Shown piece after piece: positions 34,771 to 43,199 of a DNA stretch of 64,000 nt. How positions within the stretch are numbered: position 1 is the stretch's first letter; each line of letters begins with the position of its first letter. Below the pieces are notes generated by a model. That model was not told where the DNA came from. It ran no database searches and worked only from the letters and a program-made list of their open reading frames with translations. The position numbers and the translations under genes were made by a program. Source of the stretch: Chryseobacterium sp. SNU WT5 (GTDB lineage: Bacteria > Bacteroidota > Bacteroidia > Flavobacteriales > Weeksellaceae); assembly GCF_007362475.1 (NCBI RefSeq), contig NZ_CP041687.1:1054001-1118000 (forward strand), written 5' to 3'.

Positions 34771-35430
34771 ATGGATTTTATATTAGAATCCCTTCAACAC
34801 CTTTTAGATCCGGATTGGATCATGAAAAATGGCGGATTATATTTAGTTCTGCTGATCTTATTTATTGAAACAGGAATTATCATTGGTTTTTTTCTACCAG
34901 GCGATCCTCTTTTGTTCGTTTCAGGAATGGTCATTGCTTCTGCCAATGAAACGCCATACCCTTTTGAGACGCAAATTTTCAACCTTTTATTTTGGATGGT
35001 ATTATTTATGAGTTCAACAATTTTAGGAAACTTTTTTGGCTATTGGTTTGGCTACAAATTCAAACATGTCGTCAACAGAAAAGAAGATACCTGGTTTTTG
35101 AAACGTAAACACATTCAGACAGCGCACGATTTCTATGAAAAAAGAGGAGGCTTTGCAATTGCTATTGCTCGCTTCTTACCAATCGTAAGAACATTCGCAC
35201 CGATCATTGCCGGCACAGTGGAAATGAACTTTAAAAAGTTTGCGATGTACAATGTCGTTGGTGCAATTATTTGGGTTGTAAGCATCACCTCATTGGGTTA
35301 CATTTTAGGTGATATTCCATGGGTTAAAAATAATTTAGAATATATTTTAATAGGTCTGGTTTTATTGGTTACAGCTCCAGTTATCATAAAACTAATGACT
35401 AAAAACGAAAATACAAATCAAACAATTTAA
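34771..35430 (+). CDS. DedA-family membrane protein
   Basis: This 219-residue integral membrane protein has the SNARE-associated (DedA) domain. It shows GFFLPGDPLLFVSGM near residue 45, the middle GYWFGYKF, and the family signature RFLPIVRTFAPIIAG around 130-145. DedA proteins act in membrane lipid (including undecaprenyl phosphate) flipping and envelope homeostasis in characterised bacteria. First gene of an operon with a zf-TFIIB protein (16 bp later) and TerC, under probable TetR control. Confidence 0.9.
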   Translation: MDFILESLQHLLDPDWIMKNGGLYLVLLILFIETGIIIGFFLPGDPLLFVSGMVIASANETPYPFETQIFNLLFWMVLFMSSTILGNFFGYWFGYKFKHVVNRKEDTWFLKRKHIQTAHDFYEKRGGFAIAIARFLPIVRTFAPIIAGTVEMNFKKFAMYNVVGAIIWVVSITSLGYILGDIPWVKNNLEYILIGLVLLVTAPVIIKLMTKNENTNQTI

Positions 35431-35446
35431 TAAAAAATAGAAAATT

Positions 35447-35731
35447 ATGAAATGTCCAAATTGTAATGTTGCCTTAACAATGGCAGACCGAAACGGAATC
35501 GAAATTGATTATTGCCCGGATTGTCGCGGGGTTTGGTTAGACCGCGGTGAACTCGATAAAATTATCGAACGCTCCGTTCAGCAACCACCGGTTCAACAAC
35601 CCCCAGTTCCCCAGCGAAGTAATTACCCGAATCAAGAAAGATATTATTCCGATAAGGATCAATATTATTCTGACAAGGACAGATACTATAAGAAGAAAAA
35701 GGGCCTTTTAGGTGATCTATTTGATTTTTAA
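35447..35731 (+). CDS. zf-TFIIB domain protein (first copy)
   Basis: The 94-residue protein has an N-terminal zinc ribbon, CPNC...CPDC, and the conserved CRGVWLDRGELDKIIE motif. A Pro/Gln- and Tyr-rich disordered linker and a short C-terminal tail GLLGDLFDF follow. The function of this family is unknown; it probably binds zinc. A close paralogue lies at 40821-41069. The linker differs in composition and repeats YYSDKDQYYSDKDRYY. It sits between DedA and TerC genes on the same strand. Confidence 0.85.
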   Translation: MKCPNCNVALTMADRNGIEIDYCPDCRGVWLDRGELDKIIERSVQQPPVQQPPVPQRSNYPNQERYYSDKDQYYSDKDRYYKKKKGLLGDLFDF

Positions 35732-35762
35732 AAAATTAGAACACCATTTTAATCGATAGCTT

Positions 35763-36707
35763 ATGATAGTTTGGATAATATTTATTGCAGTAGTAATTTT
35801 TGCACTGATCTTAGATTTAGGGGTCTTTAACCGCAAACCTCACGAAATAAAAACAAAAGAAGCGGCCATTTGGACCAGTGTCTGGGTAACGTGTGCCCTG
35901 CTTTTTTCGGGAGTAGTCTATCTTTCCTTTGAGAATAATTGGATCGCGAACCCAACGAACCTCACGCCAACAAATGCAGTTCTAAAATTCGTAACGGGTT
36001 ATTTAATCGAACTCTCTTTGAGTGTTGATAACATTTTTATTATTGCACTCATATTTTCGTCTTTTGCGATTCCTAAAAAGTATCAGCACGAAGTCCTCTT
36101 TTACGGAGTTTTGGGTGCGATTGTTTTCAGAGCCATAATGATTGTTTTTGGAGTAGCACTCATTACAGAATTTAGCTGGATGATCTATGTTTTTGGGGTA
36201 TTCTTGATCTTAACTGCGCTTAAACTGTTATTCAGTCACAACGAACAAAAAGACCCACACGATTTTAAGATCTATAAGTGGATCGCTAAAGTTTATCCCG
36301 TTACAACAACTATTGAAGGCGATAAATTTTTCGTAATAAAAAATGGTGTAAAGTATGCTACGCCATTATTTGTAGCACTGATTATCATAGAATTGACGGA
36401 TGTATTTTTTGCTATAGACAGCATTCCTGCGATATTAGCAATTACTGCGGATCCGTTCATCGTTTTCACCTCTAATATTTTGGCTATAATGGGATTACGG
36501 TCGATGTACTTTTTAGTTGTGGGTATGTTGGATAAATTTAAATACATCAATTACAGTTTGGTGGTAATATTGGCATTCGTTGGTGTAAAAATGATCATTT
36601 CTCATCATGTGGAAATCCCTGAATGGTTGTCACTTGGCGTAATCGTATTGTCACTCGCTGGAGGAATGTTGGCTTCTAAATTTATAAAAGATCCTGAAGT
36701 TGAATAA
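35763..36707 (+). CDS. TerC-family integral membrane protein
   Basis: This 314-residue protein with about 8-9 membrane helices includes the TerC family sequences ELSLSVDNIFIIALIF and ELTDVFFAIDSIPAILAI, whose acidic residues in membrane segments are expected to carry metal or proton. Family members (TerC, Alx) are linked to tellurite resistance and Mn(II) export. The role here is envelope metal homeostasis by inference. It is the last gene of the DedA operon, converging on a TVP38 gene. Confidence 0.9.
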   Translation: MIVWIIFIAVVIFALILDLGVFNRKPHEIKTKEAAIWTSVWVTCALLFSGVVYLSFENNWIANPTNLTPTNAVLKFVTGYLIELSLSVDNIFIIALIFSSFAIPKKYQHEVLFYGVLGAIVFRAIMIVFGVALITEFSWMIYVFGVFLILTALKLLFSHNEQKDPHDFKIYKWIAKVYPVTTTIEGDKFFVIKNGVKYATPLFVALIIIELTDVFFAIDSIPAILAITADPFIVFTSNILAIMGLRSMYFLVVGMLDKFKYINYSLVVILAFVGVKMIISHHVEIPEWLSLGVIVLSLAGGMLASKFIKDPEVE

Positions 36708-36893
36708 GAAACTGTCTTTAACCTTTTAAATCTGATGCGGGATCTATTTCTAAATTTAGAAAATGAGATCTATTCTAATTCTCAACTCAACGATCCCGCA
36801 GACCGGTTTAGGCTTATGTTATATTTTCAGTTAATTGCCGAATTATTAAAAATTCTGTAATTCCAGAAGATGGATTTTTAGAGAGATCTAGTA

Positions 36894-37592
36894 TTATTTG
36901 ACAGACCTTCTCTTTTTATCCCACCAAATATAACCTCCGAAAACAATTAAACTCGCAATAGAACCATAAAGTAAACCCGTCTTCAGAGAATCTGTGTTTT
37001 GACCGGTAATGGCGATCAGTAAAATTAAGGGTGTAATTCCCACGGCGGTTGCACTGATAAATTTCCAATAATTCATTTTGAGAATGCCGGCAACAAAACT
37101 GATGGCGTCATTTGATAAAAAAGGATTGATCCGCGTGATGACTACCGCCCAAAATCCGTAATTTTCAATGAATGTTGTGATTTTTTTGGTAGTTTTTTCC
37201 CCTAATAAACGCTCAATAAAAGACAATCCCAGATACTTTCCGATTGCATAACCCACAGATGAAGCAATAATCACGGCAGTAAAATTAATGATGCTTCCCC
37301 AAATTGGTCCGTACGCAAGTGTGGAAACGATCATCAAAAGAATGGTAGGAATTACTAGCAAAAACATTTGTACGATCATTGCCACAACGATCACGACCGG
37401 ACCGAACCAGCCAAAATCTTCTACCCATTTTTTTACCCGCGCTTCGTCATCACTGGTAAGTACACTCCAGGCTTCCTTAAAGAAATCATTTACGGGCGGA
37501 ACTGCAAAATAACTGATTACCAAAATTGCGACTAAAAGCAGAGACAAATAAAAAGGCAGTTTACTTTTCTTTGGGGAAGAACTTTTATTCAT
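36894..37592 (-). CDS. TVP38/TMEM64-family membrane protein
   Basis: The 232-residue membrane protein is of the same superfamily as DedA. It has helices near 14-30 and 55-110, and the family stretch EKTTKKITTFIENYGFWAVVITRINPFLSNDAISFVAGILKMNYWKF. It probably acts in lipid scrambling or envelope homeostasis. It converges with TerC; the 186-bp gap between holds 8-bp arms GCGGGATC and GATCCCGC that could act as a weak two-way terminator. Confidence 0.85.
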   Translation of the reverse strand: MNKSSSPKKSKLPFYLSLLLVAILVISYFAVPPVNDFFKEAWSVLTSDDEARVKKWVEDFGWFGPVVIVVAMIVQMFLLVIPTILLMIVSTLAYGPIWGSIINFTAVIIASSVGYAIGKYLGLSFIERLLGEKTTKKITTFIENYGFWAVVITRINPFLSNDAISFVAGILKMNYWKFISATAVGITPLILLIAITGQNTDSLKTGLLYGSIASLIVFGGYIWWDKKRRSVK

Positions 37593-37657
37593 TATGCTTC
37601 ATATCATTACAATTTCAGAATGTTGACGTAGTATTTTTTTAAGAATTAATGGTTAAT

Positions 37658-38104
37658 TTAATTCCAATATTTAATGTTAGACAATTCTTTTCCACTGTTG
37701 TCCAGAACCAGTTTTGTATCAGTAAAGAAACCTTCCAGTTCTATTTGAAAATATTTGGAATTTCCATCCACAATATATTCCGCATCGTCCCATTTTCCTT
37801 TGGGGTGATTTTGTGCAAGAAATGCTCTAATACCTTCTGGTACGGCGGTTCCATCAATTCTGTGTTTGTATTTTAAGAGATTTCCGGAACTGTCCAAAAG
37901 CGCATCGTGGTCTACGTTTTCCACGTCAAAACTTGCTTCATACGTATCATTTGCAAACTCCCACTCCACATTCTTTGCCTGAACAAATTTGCTTTTAAAA
38001 GTATTTTCTACAATCGAGGGAACTTCTGAAGTTGTAATATCGTTTTCACAGGAAACGAAACTTAATGATAGTGCAAGTGCTATTAAATAAGTTATTTTAG
38101 ACAT
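37658..38104 (-). CDS. PepSY-like (DUF2874-type) lipoprotein
   Basis: The 148-residue lipoprotein (lipobox FVSC at about 16-19) has two PepSY-like beta-lactamase-inhibitor-type repeats. Each has the typical SxxKxFxQAKNVEWEFANDTYEASFDV and VxAFLAQNHPKGKWDDAEYIVDGNSKYFQIELE layout. Such proteins are thought to sit in the periplasm and sense or modulate envelope stress. It is next to the sensor kinase, 73 bp past its stop, on the same strand. Confidence 0.82.
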   Translation of the reverse strand: MSKITYLIALALSLSFVSCENDITTSEVPSIVENTFKSKFVQAKNVEWEFANDTYEASFDVENVDHDALLDSSGNLLKYKHRIDGTAVPEGIRAFLAQNHPKGKWDDAEYIVDGNSKYFQIELEGFFTDTKLVLDNSGKELSNIKYWN

Positions 38105-38177
38105 ATTTTTAAATTATTTAATGCAAATATGCGAGGCAAAACTGTAAGAATTTGGGAAAAATTTTAAAATGCAGGAT

Positions 38178-39446
38178 TTAATTAAACTCAACCGTAAAAT
38201 AATGTTGCCCATTTTGAAAATGATATTCCAAAGTAAACCCTAATTTTTCTGCGGTACTTTTGGCAATGGAAAGTCCCAAACCGGTAGAATTTGGATTATT
38301 TCCTATTTTTTGGAAACGTTCGAAGATATCTTCGTTTTGTAAGGAATCTCTTTGCGAATAGTTGCTGATCACGAAATCTTTATCGCTCAGTTTCATTGAG
38401 ATTTCGCTGCCAGATTGCCCGTGAGCGATGCTGTTTTTAATCAGATTTGAAAATAAAATATAAATTAAATCCGGATTAGCATTTTTAACAGTTCTGTGTT
38501 CTGCATCAAAATTGATCTTTTGATTTTTATGATAAAGCATTTCAGAAAAATCTGAAATATTTTTTTCTATCACAACTTGTAGGTCTACTTCTACACGCAT
38601 TTGAAACTGATCGTTTTCAATTTTTGATATCAGTAAAAGGGAACGGTTCAACCTCGTTAATCTTTCCAGATTTTCCAAAGTCTCTTGCAATTGTTCCGCC
38701 TGCGTTTCGGTTAATGTTTCATCTTCAAATAAAAGTTCCAGTTTATTGATCGCAATAGCCAATGGTGTTTGCAGTTCGTGACTGGCATTTTCTATAAACT
38801 GTTTTTGATTGGAATAACTTTGCTGCGTTCTGTTTAACAGTTTTTCAATACTTTTATTTAACAAAGAAAATTCTTCAATATTCGTCGCTTTATAATGAAT
38901 GGGTTCATTCTTTTCGAGTTGATACACTTTTAATTGATCTAAAATTCTATAAAAAGGTTGCCACACTTTTCGCAAAAACAAATTATTTAAGAGCAAAATA
39001 CTGAGGACCAAAACGGCATATAAAATGAGGGTATATTTTAATAGATTATTAATCTGATCATCTTCCTCTACCATTGAAGTAACCACGGATATTTTGTAAT
39101 AATCGTCATTTTTTTTAAAGATACTTTCCAGCAAACGAACCGGCTCATAATCTTTTTCATTAACCATATACATTACAGAATCCTTGTAAATATCTTTAAA
39201 ACCACGATAGTTATTATAATCAACTTTCTTTACCGTGAATAAATATTCGTCATATTGTGGTTTGTCTAAAAGTGATAGATCCTCGTTTGCACGGGCGATC
39301 AAAATCATTTTGCGGTGTTCCAAACCATCATCGATACTATCATAGATCTCATTGAACATGGCGTAATAAAAAACTACTGCCCAAATGGAAAGTAATCCCA
39401 AAAGCATAACAGAAAAATAGGTAGAAGTGTAATTAAGAAGTTTCAC
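38178..39446 (-). CDS. Sensor histidine kinase
   Basis: The 422-residue kinase has two membrane helices (about 10-32 and 135-155) enclosing a periplasmic sensor of about 100 residues with no recognised domain. The cytoplasmic part has the H box FIENASHELQTPLAI, with the phosphorylated His in ASHE. The N box is LIKNSIAHG and the G box GLGLSI. It overlaps the response regulator gene by 4 bp and is translated after it. The pair is flanked by two PepSY-like genes, which may be regulated targets or ligand-binding partners. Confidence 0.92.
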   Translation of the reverse strand: MKLLNYTSTYFSVMLLGLLSIWAVVFYYAMFNEIYDSIDDGLEHRKMILIARANEDLSLLDKPQYDEYLFTVKKVDYNNYRGFKDIYKDSVMYMVNEKDYEPVRLLESIFKKNDDYYKISVVTSMVEEDDQINNLLKYTLILYAVLVLSILLLNNLFLRKVWQPFYRILDQLKVYQLEKNEPIHYKATNIEEFSLLNKSIEKLLNRTQQSYSNQKQFIENASHELQTPLAIAINKLELLFEDETLTETQAEQLQETLENLERLTRLNRSLLLISKIENDQFQMRVEVDLQVVIEKNISDFSEMLYHKNQKINFDAEHRTVKNANPDLIYILFSNLIKNSIAHGQSGSEISMKLSDKDFVISNYSQRDSLQNEDIFERFQKIGNNPNSTGLGLSIAKSTAEKLGFTLEYHFQNGQHYFTVEFN

Positions 39447-40120
39447 TTATTCTGCATTTTGTACCCAATTCCATATACCGCCTTTATTTCAATATCAGCG
39501 CTGTTAGAATCAAGTTTTTTACGTAAATTTTTTATTTGAGAATAGATGAAGTCAAAACTGTCTGCCTGATCGATGTTGTCTCCCCAAACGTGCTCTGCCA
39601 ATGCATTTTTATTGACCAACCGATCTTTATTTGAGGCTAAATAAAGCAGAACATCATATTCCTTTCGGTTCAGTTCCACTTCTTTGTTTTCAATAAATAA
39701 TGTTCTGTTTGAAGTATTAATCGAAATGTTTCCTATTTTCATTTCATCATGACCTTCAAATTTTTTTCTTCGTAAAACTGCTTTCACACGGGCACGAAGT
39801 TCAGCCATATGAAAAGGTTTCGGGAGATAATCATCCGCGCCAAGATCCAATCCCTGCAATTTATCATCCAAAGAATCTCTCGCAGAAACGATGATCACGC
39901 CGTCTTGTAAACCTTTCTCTTTGATAATTTTAAGAAGTTCCAGACCGTTTCCGTCGGGAAGATTGATATCCAAAAGAATACAGTCATATTCATAAACGCC
40001 GATGCGTTCTTGAGCCTGTACAAAATTGCTTGCAGTTTCAACCAAATAGCCTTCCGCCAAAAGGTTTTTAGTCATATTTTCAAGCATTTGTACTTCGTCT
40101 TCTACTATTAATATCTTCAT
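39443..40120 (-). CDS. OmpR-family response regulator
   Basis: The 225-residue regulator has an N-terminal receiver (phospho-acceptor Asp in CILLDINLPDGNG, Lys in PKPFHMAELR) and a C-terminal winged helix (about 125-225) with RKEYDVLLYLASNKDRLVNKNALAEHVWG. It overlaps the histidine kinase gene by 4 bp. Divergent from the PepSY-like gene at 40302, which may be among its targets. Confidence 0.93.
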   Translation of the reverse strand: MKILIVEDEVQMLENMTKNLLAEGYLVETASNFVQAQERIGVYEYDCILLDINLPDGNGLELLKIIKEKGLQDGVIIVSARDSLDDKLQGLDLGADDYLPKPFHMAELRARVKAVLRRKKFEGHDEMKIGNISINTSNRTLFIENKEVELNRKEYDVLLYLASNKDRLVNKNALAEHVWGDNIDQADSFDFIYSQIKNLRKKLDSNSADIEIKAVYGIGYKMQNK

Positions 40121-40301
40121 TAAAGAATTATTTGCGATAAATATACCTATTAAAACTGTAAAGAATTGGGATTGAAGATCCTTTCTACGAAGATGTATTT
40201 AGGACTACTAGAACTCATTCCAAATTGTTTACAGATTCAAAGGCTTACTTTGTTTAAATTTAAAAAGAAAATAGTATGAAAATATTAAAAATTTTAGAAT
40301 C

Positions 40302-40712
40302 TTGGTTTTCACCACTGGTTTTGCAAAAGCACAGGAATTAAATTCAGCTGACGTTCCCGGCAATCTGAACGATGCTTTTAAGAAAGAATATCCTAAAGCA
40401 ACAAATGCAGAATGGAAAAAAGAACTGGATCATTACAAAGTTGAATTTGATCTCGATAGACGTGACCACGAAGTTTGGTACAATGCTTCCGGAAATATGC
40501 TGAAGAAAGAACAGGAAATTACTGAAGTCGAACTTCCGCAAGTCGTTCGTTCTATAATTAAATCGAAATACGCAGGCTACAGAGTCGATGATGTAGAAAT
40601 GGTGTGGAAAAATAAGGTGAAAACCTACGAAGTAGAACTTGAAAAAGGACAGGACGAAAAACACATTATTTTTGATGAAAAGGGAAAAGTATTAAATGAA
40701 AGAAATCACTAA
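40302..40712 (+). CDS. PepSY-like protein, signal-peptide frame broken
   Basis: The 136-residue frame starts at a poor TTG at 40302 and carries two PepSY-like units: KATNAEWKKELDHYKVEFDL, then VDDVEMVWKNKVKTYEVELE. The residues VFTTGFAKAQ at its start look like the end of a signal peptide whose beginning (MKILKIL from ATG 40276) is in another frame, so one nucleotide seems to be missing (or two extra) between 40276 and 40302. As it stands the product probably is not exported. It is divergent from the two-component system. Confidence 0.65.
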   Translation: MVFTTGFAKAQELNSADVPGNLNDAFKKEYPKATNAEWKKELDHYKVEFDLDRRDHEVWYNASGNMLKKEQEITEVELPQVVRSIIKSKYAGYRVDDVEMVWKNKVKTYEVELEKGQDEKHIIFDEKGKVLNERNH

Positions 40713-40732
40713 TTCGTTGGTGTGACATACTA

Positions 40733-40760
40733 AAAACCCGCTCTAATGGCGGGGTTTTTT
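40733..40760 (+). terminator. Terminator of the PepSY-like gene
   Basis: AAAACCCGC (40733-40741) and GCGGGGTTTT (40749-40758) pair with one bulge and a T run follows. Confidence 0.7.
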
Positions 40761-40820
40761 GTGAAACATTGATAAAAAATAGATTGAAAACCACCGTTTT
40801 TAAAATTGGCCAAAGAGCGT

Positions 40821-41069
40821 TTAAAAATCGAAAAGATCACTTAAAAATGACTCCTTCTTTTTCGGTCTGTAGCCAGTTTCCTGTTGATTCATATTTGTAT
40901 TTTGGCGGTCATTGGAATAACTTCTCTGTTCTGTTTGTGAAGAACGCTCAATAATTTTATCCAGTTCTCCCCTGTCAAGCCAGACACCACGACAGTCCGG
41001 ACAATAATCGATTTCTACGTTGCTGCGATCGGTGATCACTAAATTTACATTACAATTGGGACATTTCAT
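40821..41069 (-). CDS. zf-TFIIB domain protein (second copy)
   Basis: This 82-residue paralogue of 35447-35731 has the same CPNC...CPDC zinc ribbon, CRGVWLDRGELDKIIE and terminal LSDLFDF. A different, Gln/Asn-rich linker joins the domains. Having two copies 5 kb apart in part B is unusual. It is on the minus strand, divergent from the DUF2490 gene. The 268-bp gap (41070-41337) should contain both promoters; nothing else is seen in it. Confidence 0.85.
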   Translation of the reverse strand: MKCPNCNVNLVITDRSNVEIDYCPDCRGVWLDRGELDKIIERSSQTEQRSYSNDRQNTNMNQQETGYRPKKKESFLSDLFDF

Positions 41070-41337
41070 ATTACTGTTTTTTTTGATTTAATTATTAAAA
41101 CTTTTGTAGTTCCATTTTACAGTTTATCTATAAACTTAGAGACGAAATTACCCTTGAAATCTGGAAAGATATGGGAATTTTGAAGTATTGGGATTTGAGA
41201 AAGATTACGCTGCATATTATGGTTTTCCCAATTCTTTACAGTATTGCTTTCTATTTTTGTAGGTGATTTTTTAACTGGCATTGTATGTTAACTCAATAAA
41301 ATTTGAAATGATTCCCCTCTTACTTTAACACCACTAT

Positions 41338-42015
41338 ATGAAGAATTTATTTTCTATTGTTCTCGTCGCACTGGGAACTACCATTCTTTTCGGACAAAAT
41401 AAGTTTAATGGATTCTATGAACCGTATATTAAGTTAGATTATGATGTAAGTAAGAATTTCTTGCAAGAGTTTATTCTTGAAGAGCGAACCATTTGGTATG
41501 ATGATGAATCTTTTAAGTTTGATGTCAAGCAAATTGATCTTGCCCATTTCTCCAAATTGAAATTAAGCGATAAAAATGCAGTGGCAGTTGGAATTCAATA
41601 TCGGTTTAGAGAAAATTTTGATAAAGACAAAGAAAATGAATTGAGATTTACAGAAGAATATACTTACACTACAAAACCAAAAGCGACTGAATTTGAACAC
41701 CGTGTTCGAGCAGAACAGCGCATCACTTCATCAGAAACTTCTCATCGGTTTCGTTATAATTTTGCAGTCAACCGTTCTTTTAATGGAACTGAAATTAAGA
41801 AAGGCAATGCTTATATGATCGGAGATCTGGAAACGCTGCTGACCGTAGCCAAAACCAGCAAACCCGAATATGAACAAAGAATCGGAGCGGGAGTAGGTTG
41901 GGTTTTGTCTGATCTGATGAAAATTGAACTGGTCACAGAATATAGATTGAGTGACTTTACGCAAAATTTGGTGCACGAATTATATTTTGTAACAGGGCTA
42001 AAAATAAGTCTTTAG
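41338..42015 (+). CDS. DUF2490-family exported protein
   Basis: The 225-residue protein has a signal peptide (about 1-19) and a predicted outer-membrane-like beta-rich body containing YRFRENFDKDKENELRFTEE and HRVRAEQRI-like amphipathic strands, as in the DUF2490 family. The function is unknown. It is followed by an MgtC-like gene 74 bp later on the same strand. Confidence 0.8.
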   Translation: MKNLFSIVLVALGTTILFGQNKFNGFYEPYIKLDYDVSKNFLQEFILEERTIWYDDESFKFDVKQIDLAHFSKLKLSDKNAVAVGIQYRFRENFDKDKENELRFTEEYTYTTKPKATEFEHRVRAEQRITSSETSHRFRYNFAVNRSFNGTEIKKGNAYMIGDLETLLTVAKTSKPEYEQRIGAGVGWVLSDLMKIELVTEYRLSDFTQNLVHELYFVTGLKISL

Positions 42016-42089
42016 GGATACAAAGTTTATATAACGAACACATTTTCAAACCCATATTTTTAACCTTTGTAAATTAAAAGCCAAAACAA

Positions 42090-42605
42090 ATGATGATTTC
42101 TATTCTATTTTTAACTTCCATACAAACCACAGAACAGCTTTTAACACGAGTTGGAGACCAACCCGATTTAAGCTTTAATTTTGATTTTCTTTTCAAAATT
42201 CTTTTGGCAATTGGAGCCGGACTTTTGATAGGAGTTGAACGGGAATTTAAGGGAAAAGATGCAGGCTTAAAAACCAACATGCTGGTTTCTGTAGGCTCCT
42301 GTGTCTTTGTTTTTTTATCGCTGCAGTTTCAGGGAGGGGAATCTTTTGATCCGACACGTGTTTTAAGTCAGGTCGTAACGGGAATTGGTTTTTTGGGTGC
42401 AGGGGTAATCTTAAAAAAGGGTGCAAATGTACAGGGCCTTACCACGGCTGCTACGGTTTGGTGTAGCGCTGCGGCGGGATGTATCGCTGCATTTTACCTG
42501 GTTATGGATTTATTATTATTTACGGGCACCGTAGTTTTTGTTAATATGATCTTCGGTTACGTCGGAAAAAAAATTACACCAGATGATACATCTCCTCCTG
42601 AATAA
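42090..42605 (+). CDS. MgtC/SapB-family membrane protein
   Basis: The 171-residue protein has four or more membrane helices and the MgtC signatures LLIGVEREFKGKDAGLKTNM, VVTGIGFLGAGVILKKGANVQGLTTAATVWCSAAAGC. MgtC family members affect Mg2+ and membrane ATPase homeostasis in characterised bacteria. It is the last gene of the island before attR. The C-terminal regulatory domain of classical MgtC is missing, as in many short SapB forms. Confidence 0.85.
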   Translation: MMISILFLTSIQTTEQLLTRVGDQPDLSFNFDFLFKILLAIGAGLLIGVEREFKGKDAGLKTNMLVSVGSCVFVFLSLQFQGGESFDPTRVLSQVVTGIGFLGAGVILKKGANVQGLTTAATVWCSAAAGCIAAFYLVMDLLLFTGTVVFVNMIFGYVGKKITPDDTSPPE

Positions 42606-42877
42606 TTTCCCGAGAAATAATTAAATTTTCTATTTTTAAAATTTCACAAAATGCTGTATAATAGGCAATAACATTGAGGAGCAGAAAAGTTTTTTGAAAA
42701 CATCGTATGTGTTATAAACCCGCATTATATATCAGCACATCTTAAACAAATACAGTAGATTTTAGCTGTTATTAAATGTTTTTTTATAAATCACCTTTTA
42801 CAATAACACGCATAATTAATTATTTAAAAAAAATTCAAAAATTTTGCATTATAGCACAACCAAAATAAAACAATCAT

Positions 42878-42907
42878 TTAGTCCCCGTTTCCAAAATCGG
42901 GGACTAA
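42878..42907 (+). promoter_or_regulatory. Putative integrase arm-binding sites, right end
   Basis: TTAGTCCCCG (42878-42887) and CGGGGACTAA (42898-42907) are a perfect inverted pair of the word that occurs twice in direct orientation at the left end. They lie 153 bp before CTACAA of the attR core. Confidence 0.6.
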
Positions 42908-43020
42908 ATTAGGTATTGTTCAGAGTGTTTTATAGATATGCAGTGTTGTTTCAATTATTGTAAAGCATTAAATATCAGTAAAATAGTTGTGTATGATGGT
43001 GTAGTGATGTTTAACTTTAA

Positions 43021-43038
43021 TCCCTGTGGGTCTACAAA
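43021..43038 (+). repeat. attR core
   Basis: TCCCTGTGGGTCTACAAA is identical to the tRNA-Gln 3' end at 3456-3473. It lacks the rest of the tRNA, so this is the displaced copy, not a second tRNA gene. Confidence 0.88.
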
Positions 43039-43046
43039 TTAAGGTT

Positions 43047-43074
43047 AAACGCTCTGATAATTCAGAGCGTTTTT
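43047..43074 (+). terminator. Terminator displaced from tRNA-Gln
   Basis: AAACGCTCTGA (43047-43057) and TCAGAGCGTTT (43062-43072) form a perfect 11-bp stem with a T run, 8 bp after the attR core. Before insertion it would have followed the tRNA directly. Confidence 0.82.
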
Positions 43075-43139
43075 ATTTTGTTAGAATCTAAGTGTAAACG
43101 ATAGAAATCAATCCTCACTCATAGCTTGTAAGTTTATAA

Positions 43140-43173
43140 AAAACGTTCTACAAAACTGGTTTGCAGAACGTCT
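43140..43173 (-). terminator. Terminator of the M1 peptidase gene
   Basis: The arms ACGTTCT and AGAACGT with CAAA/TTTG form a long imperfect stem just past the minus-strand stop at 43200. A T-rich tail follows on that strand. Confidence 0.65.
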
Positions 43174-43199
43174 TACAATTATTAGGAAGTAATTCCTAT

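Larger units (their letters stand above)
3456..43038. mobile_element. Genomic island integrated in tRNA-Gln (composite)
   Basis: The island is bounded by an 18-bp direct repeat, TCCCTGTGGGTCTACAAA, at 3456-3473 (tRNA 3' end) and 43021-43038. A hairpin terminator fitting the tRNA lies 8 bp past the right copy, as expected if the uninterrupted locus was tRNA then terminator. It encodes a tyrosine recombinase and a large copper-resistance cargo. No relaxase, coupling protein or Tra proteins are recognisable, so it is at most an integrative or cis-mobilisable element. An internal pair of element ends at about 33547-33768 suggests two units in tandem, of about 30 kb and about 9.3 kb. Confidence 0.88.
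42606..43199. other. Right end of the island, non-coding
   Basis: No gene is seen in these 594 bp. They hold the arm-like inverted pair (42878-42907), the attR core (43021-43038), the chromosomal terminator at 43047 and a hairpin at 43140-43173. Confidence 0.65.

Noticed and set aside
41150-41335. Possible short membrane peptide upstream of DUF2490
   Set aside because: The frame is short with no start context and lies in a promoter region.
43021-43038. Second tRNA-Gln gene
   Set aside because: Only the last 14 tRNA bases plus four flanking bases are present; D and anticodon arms are missing. It is attR.
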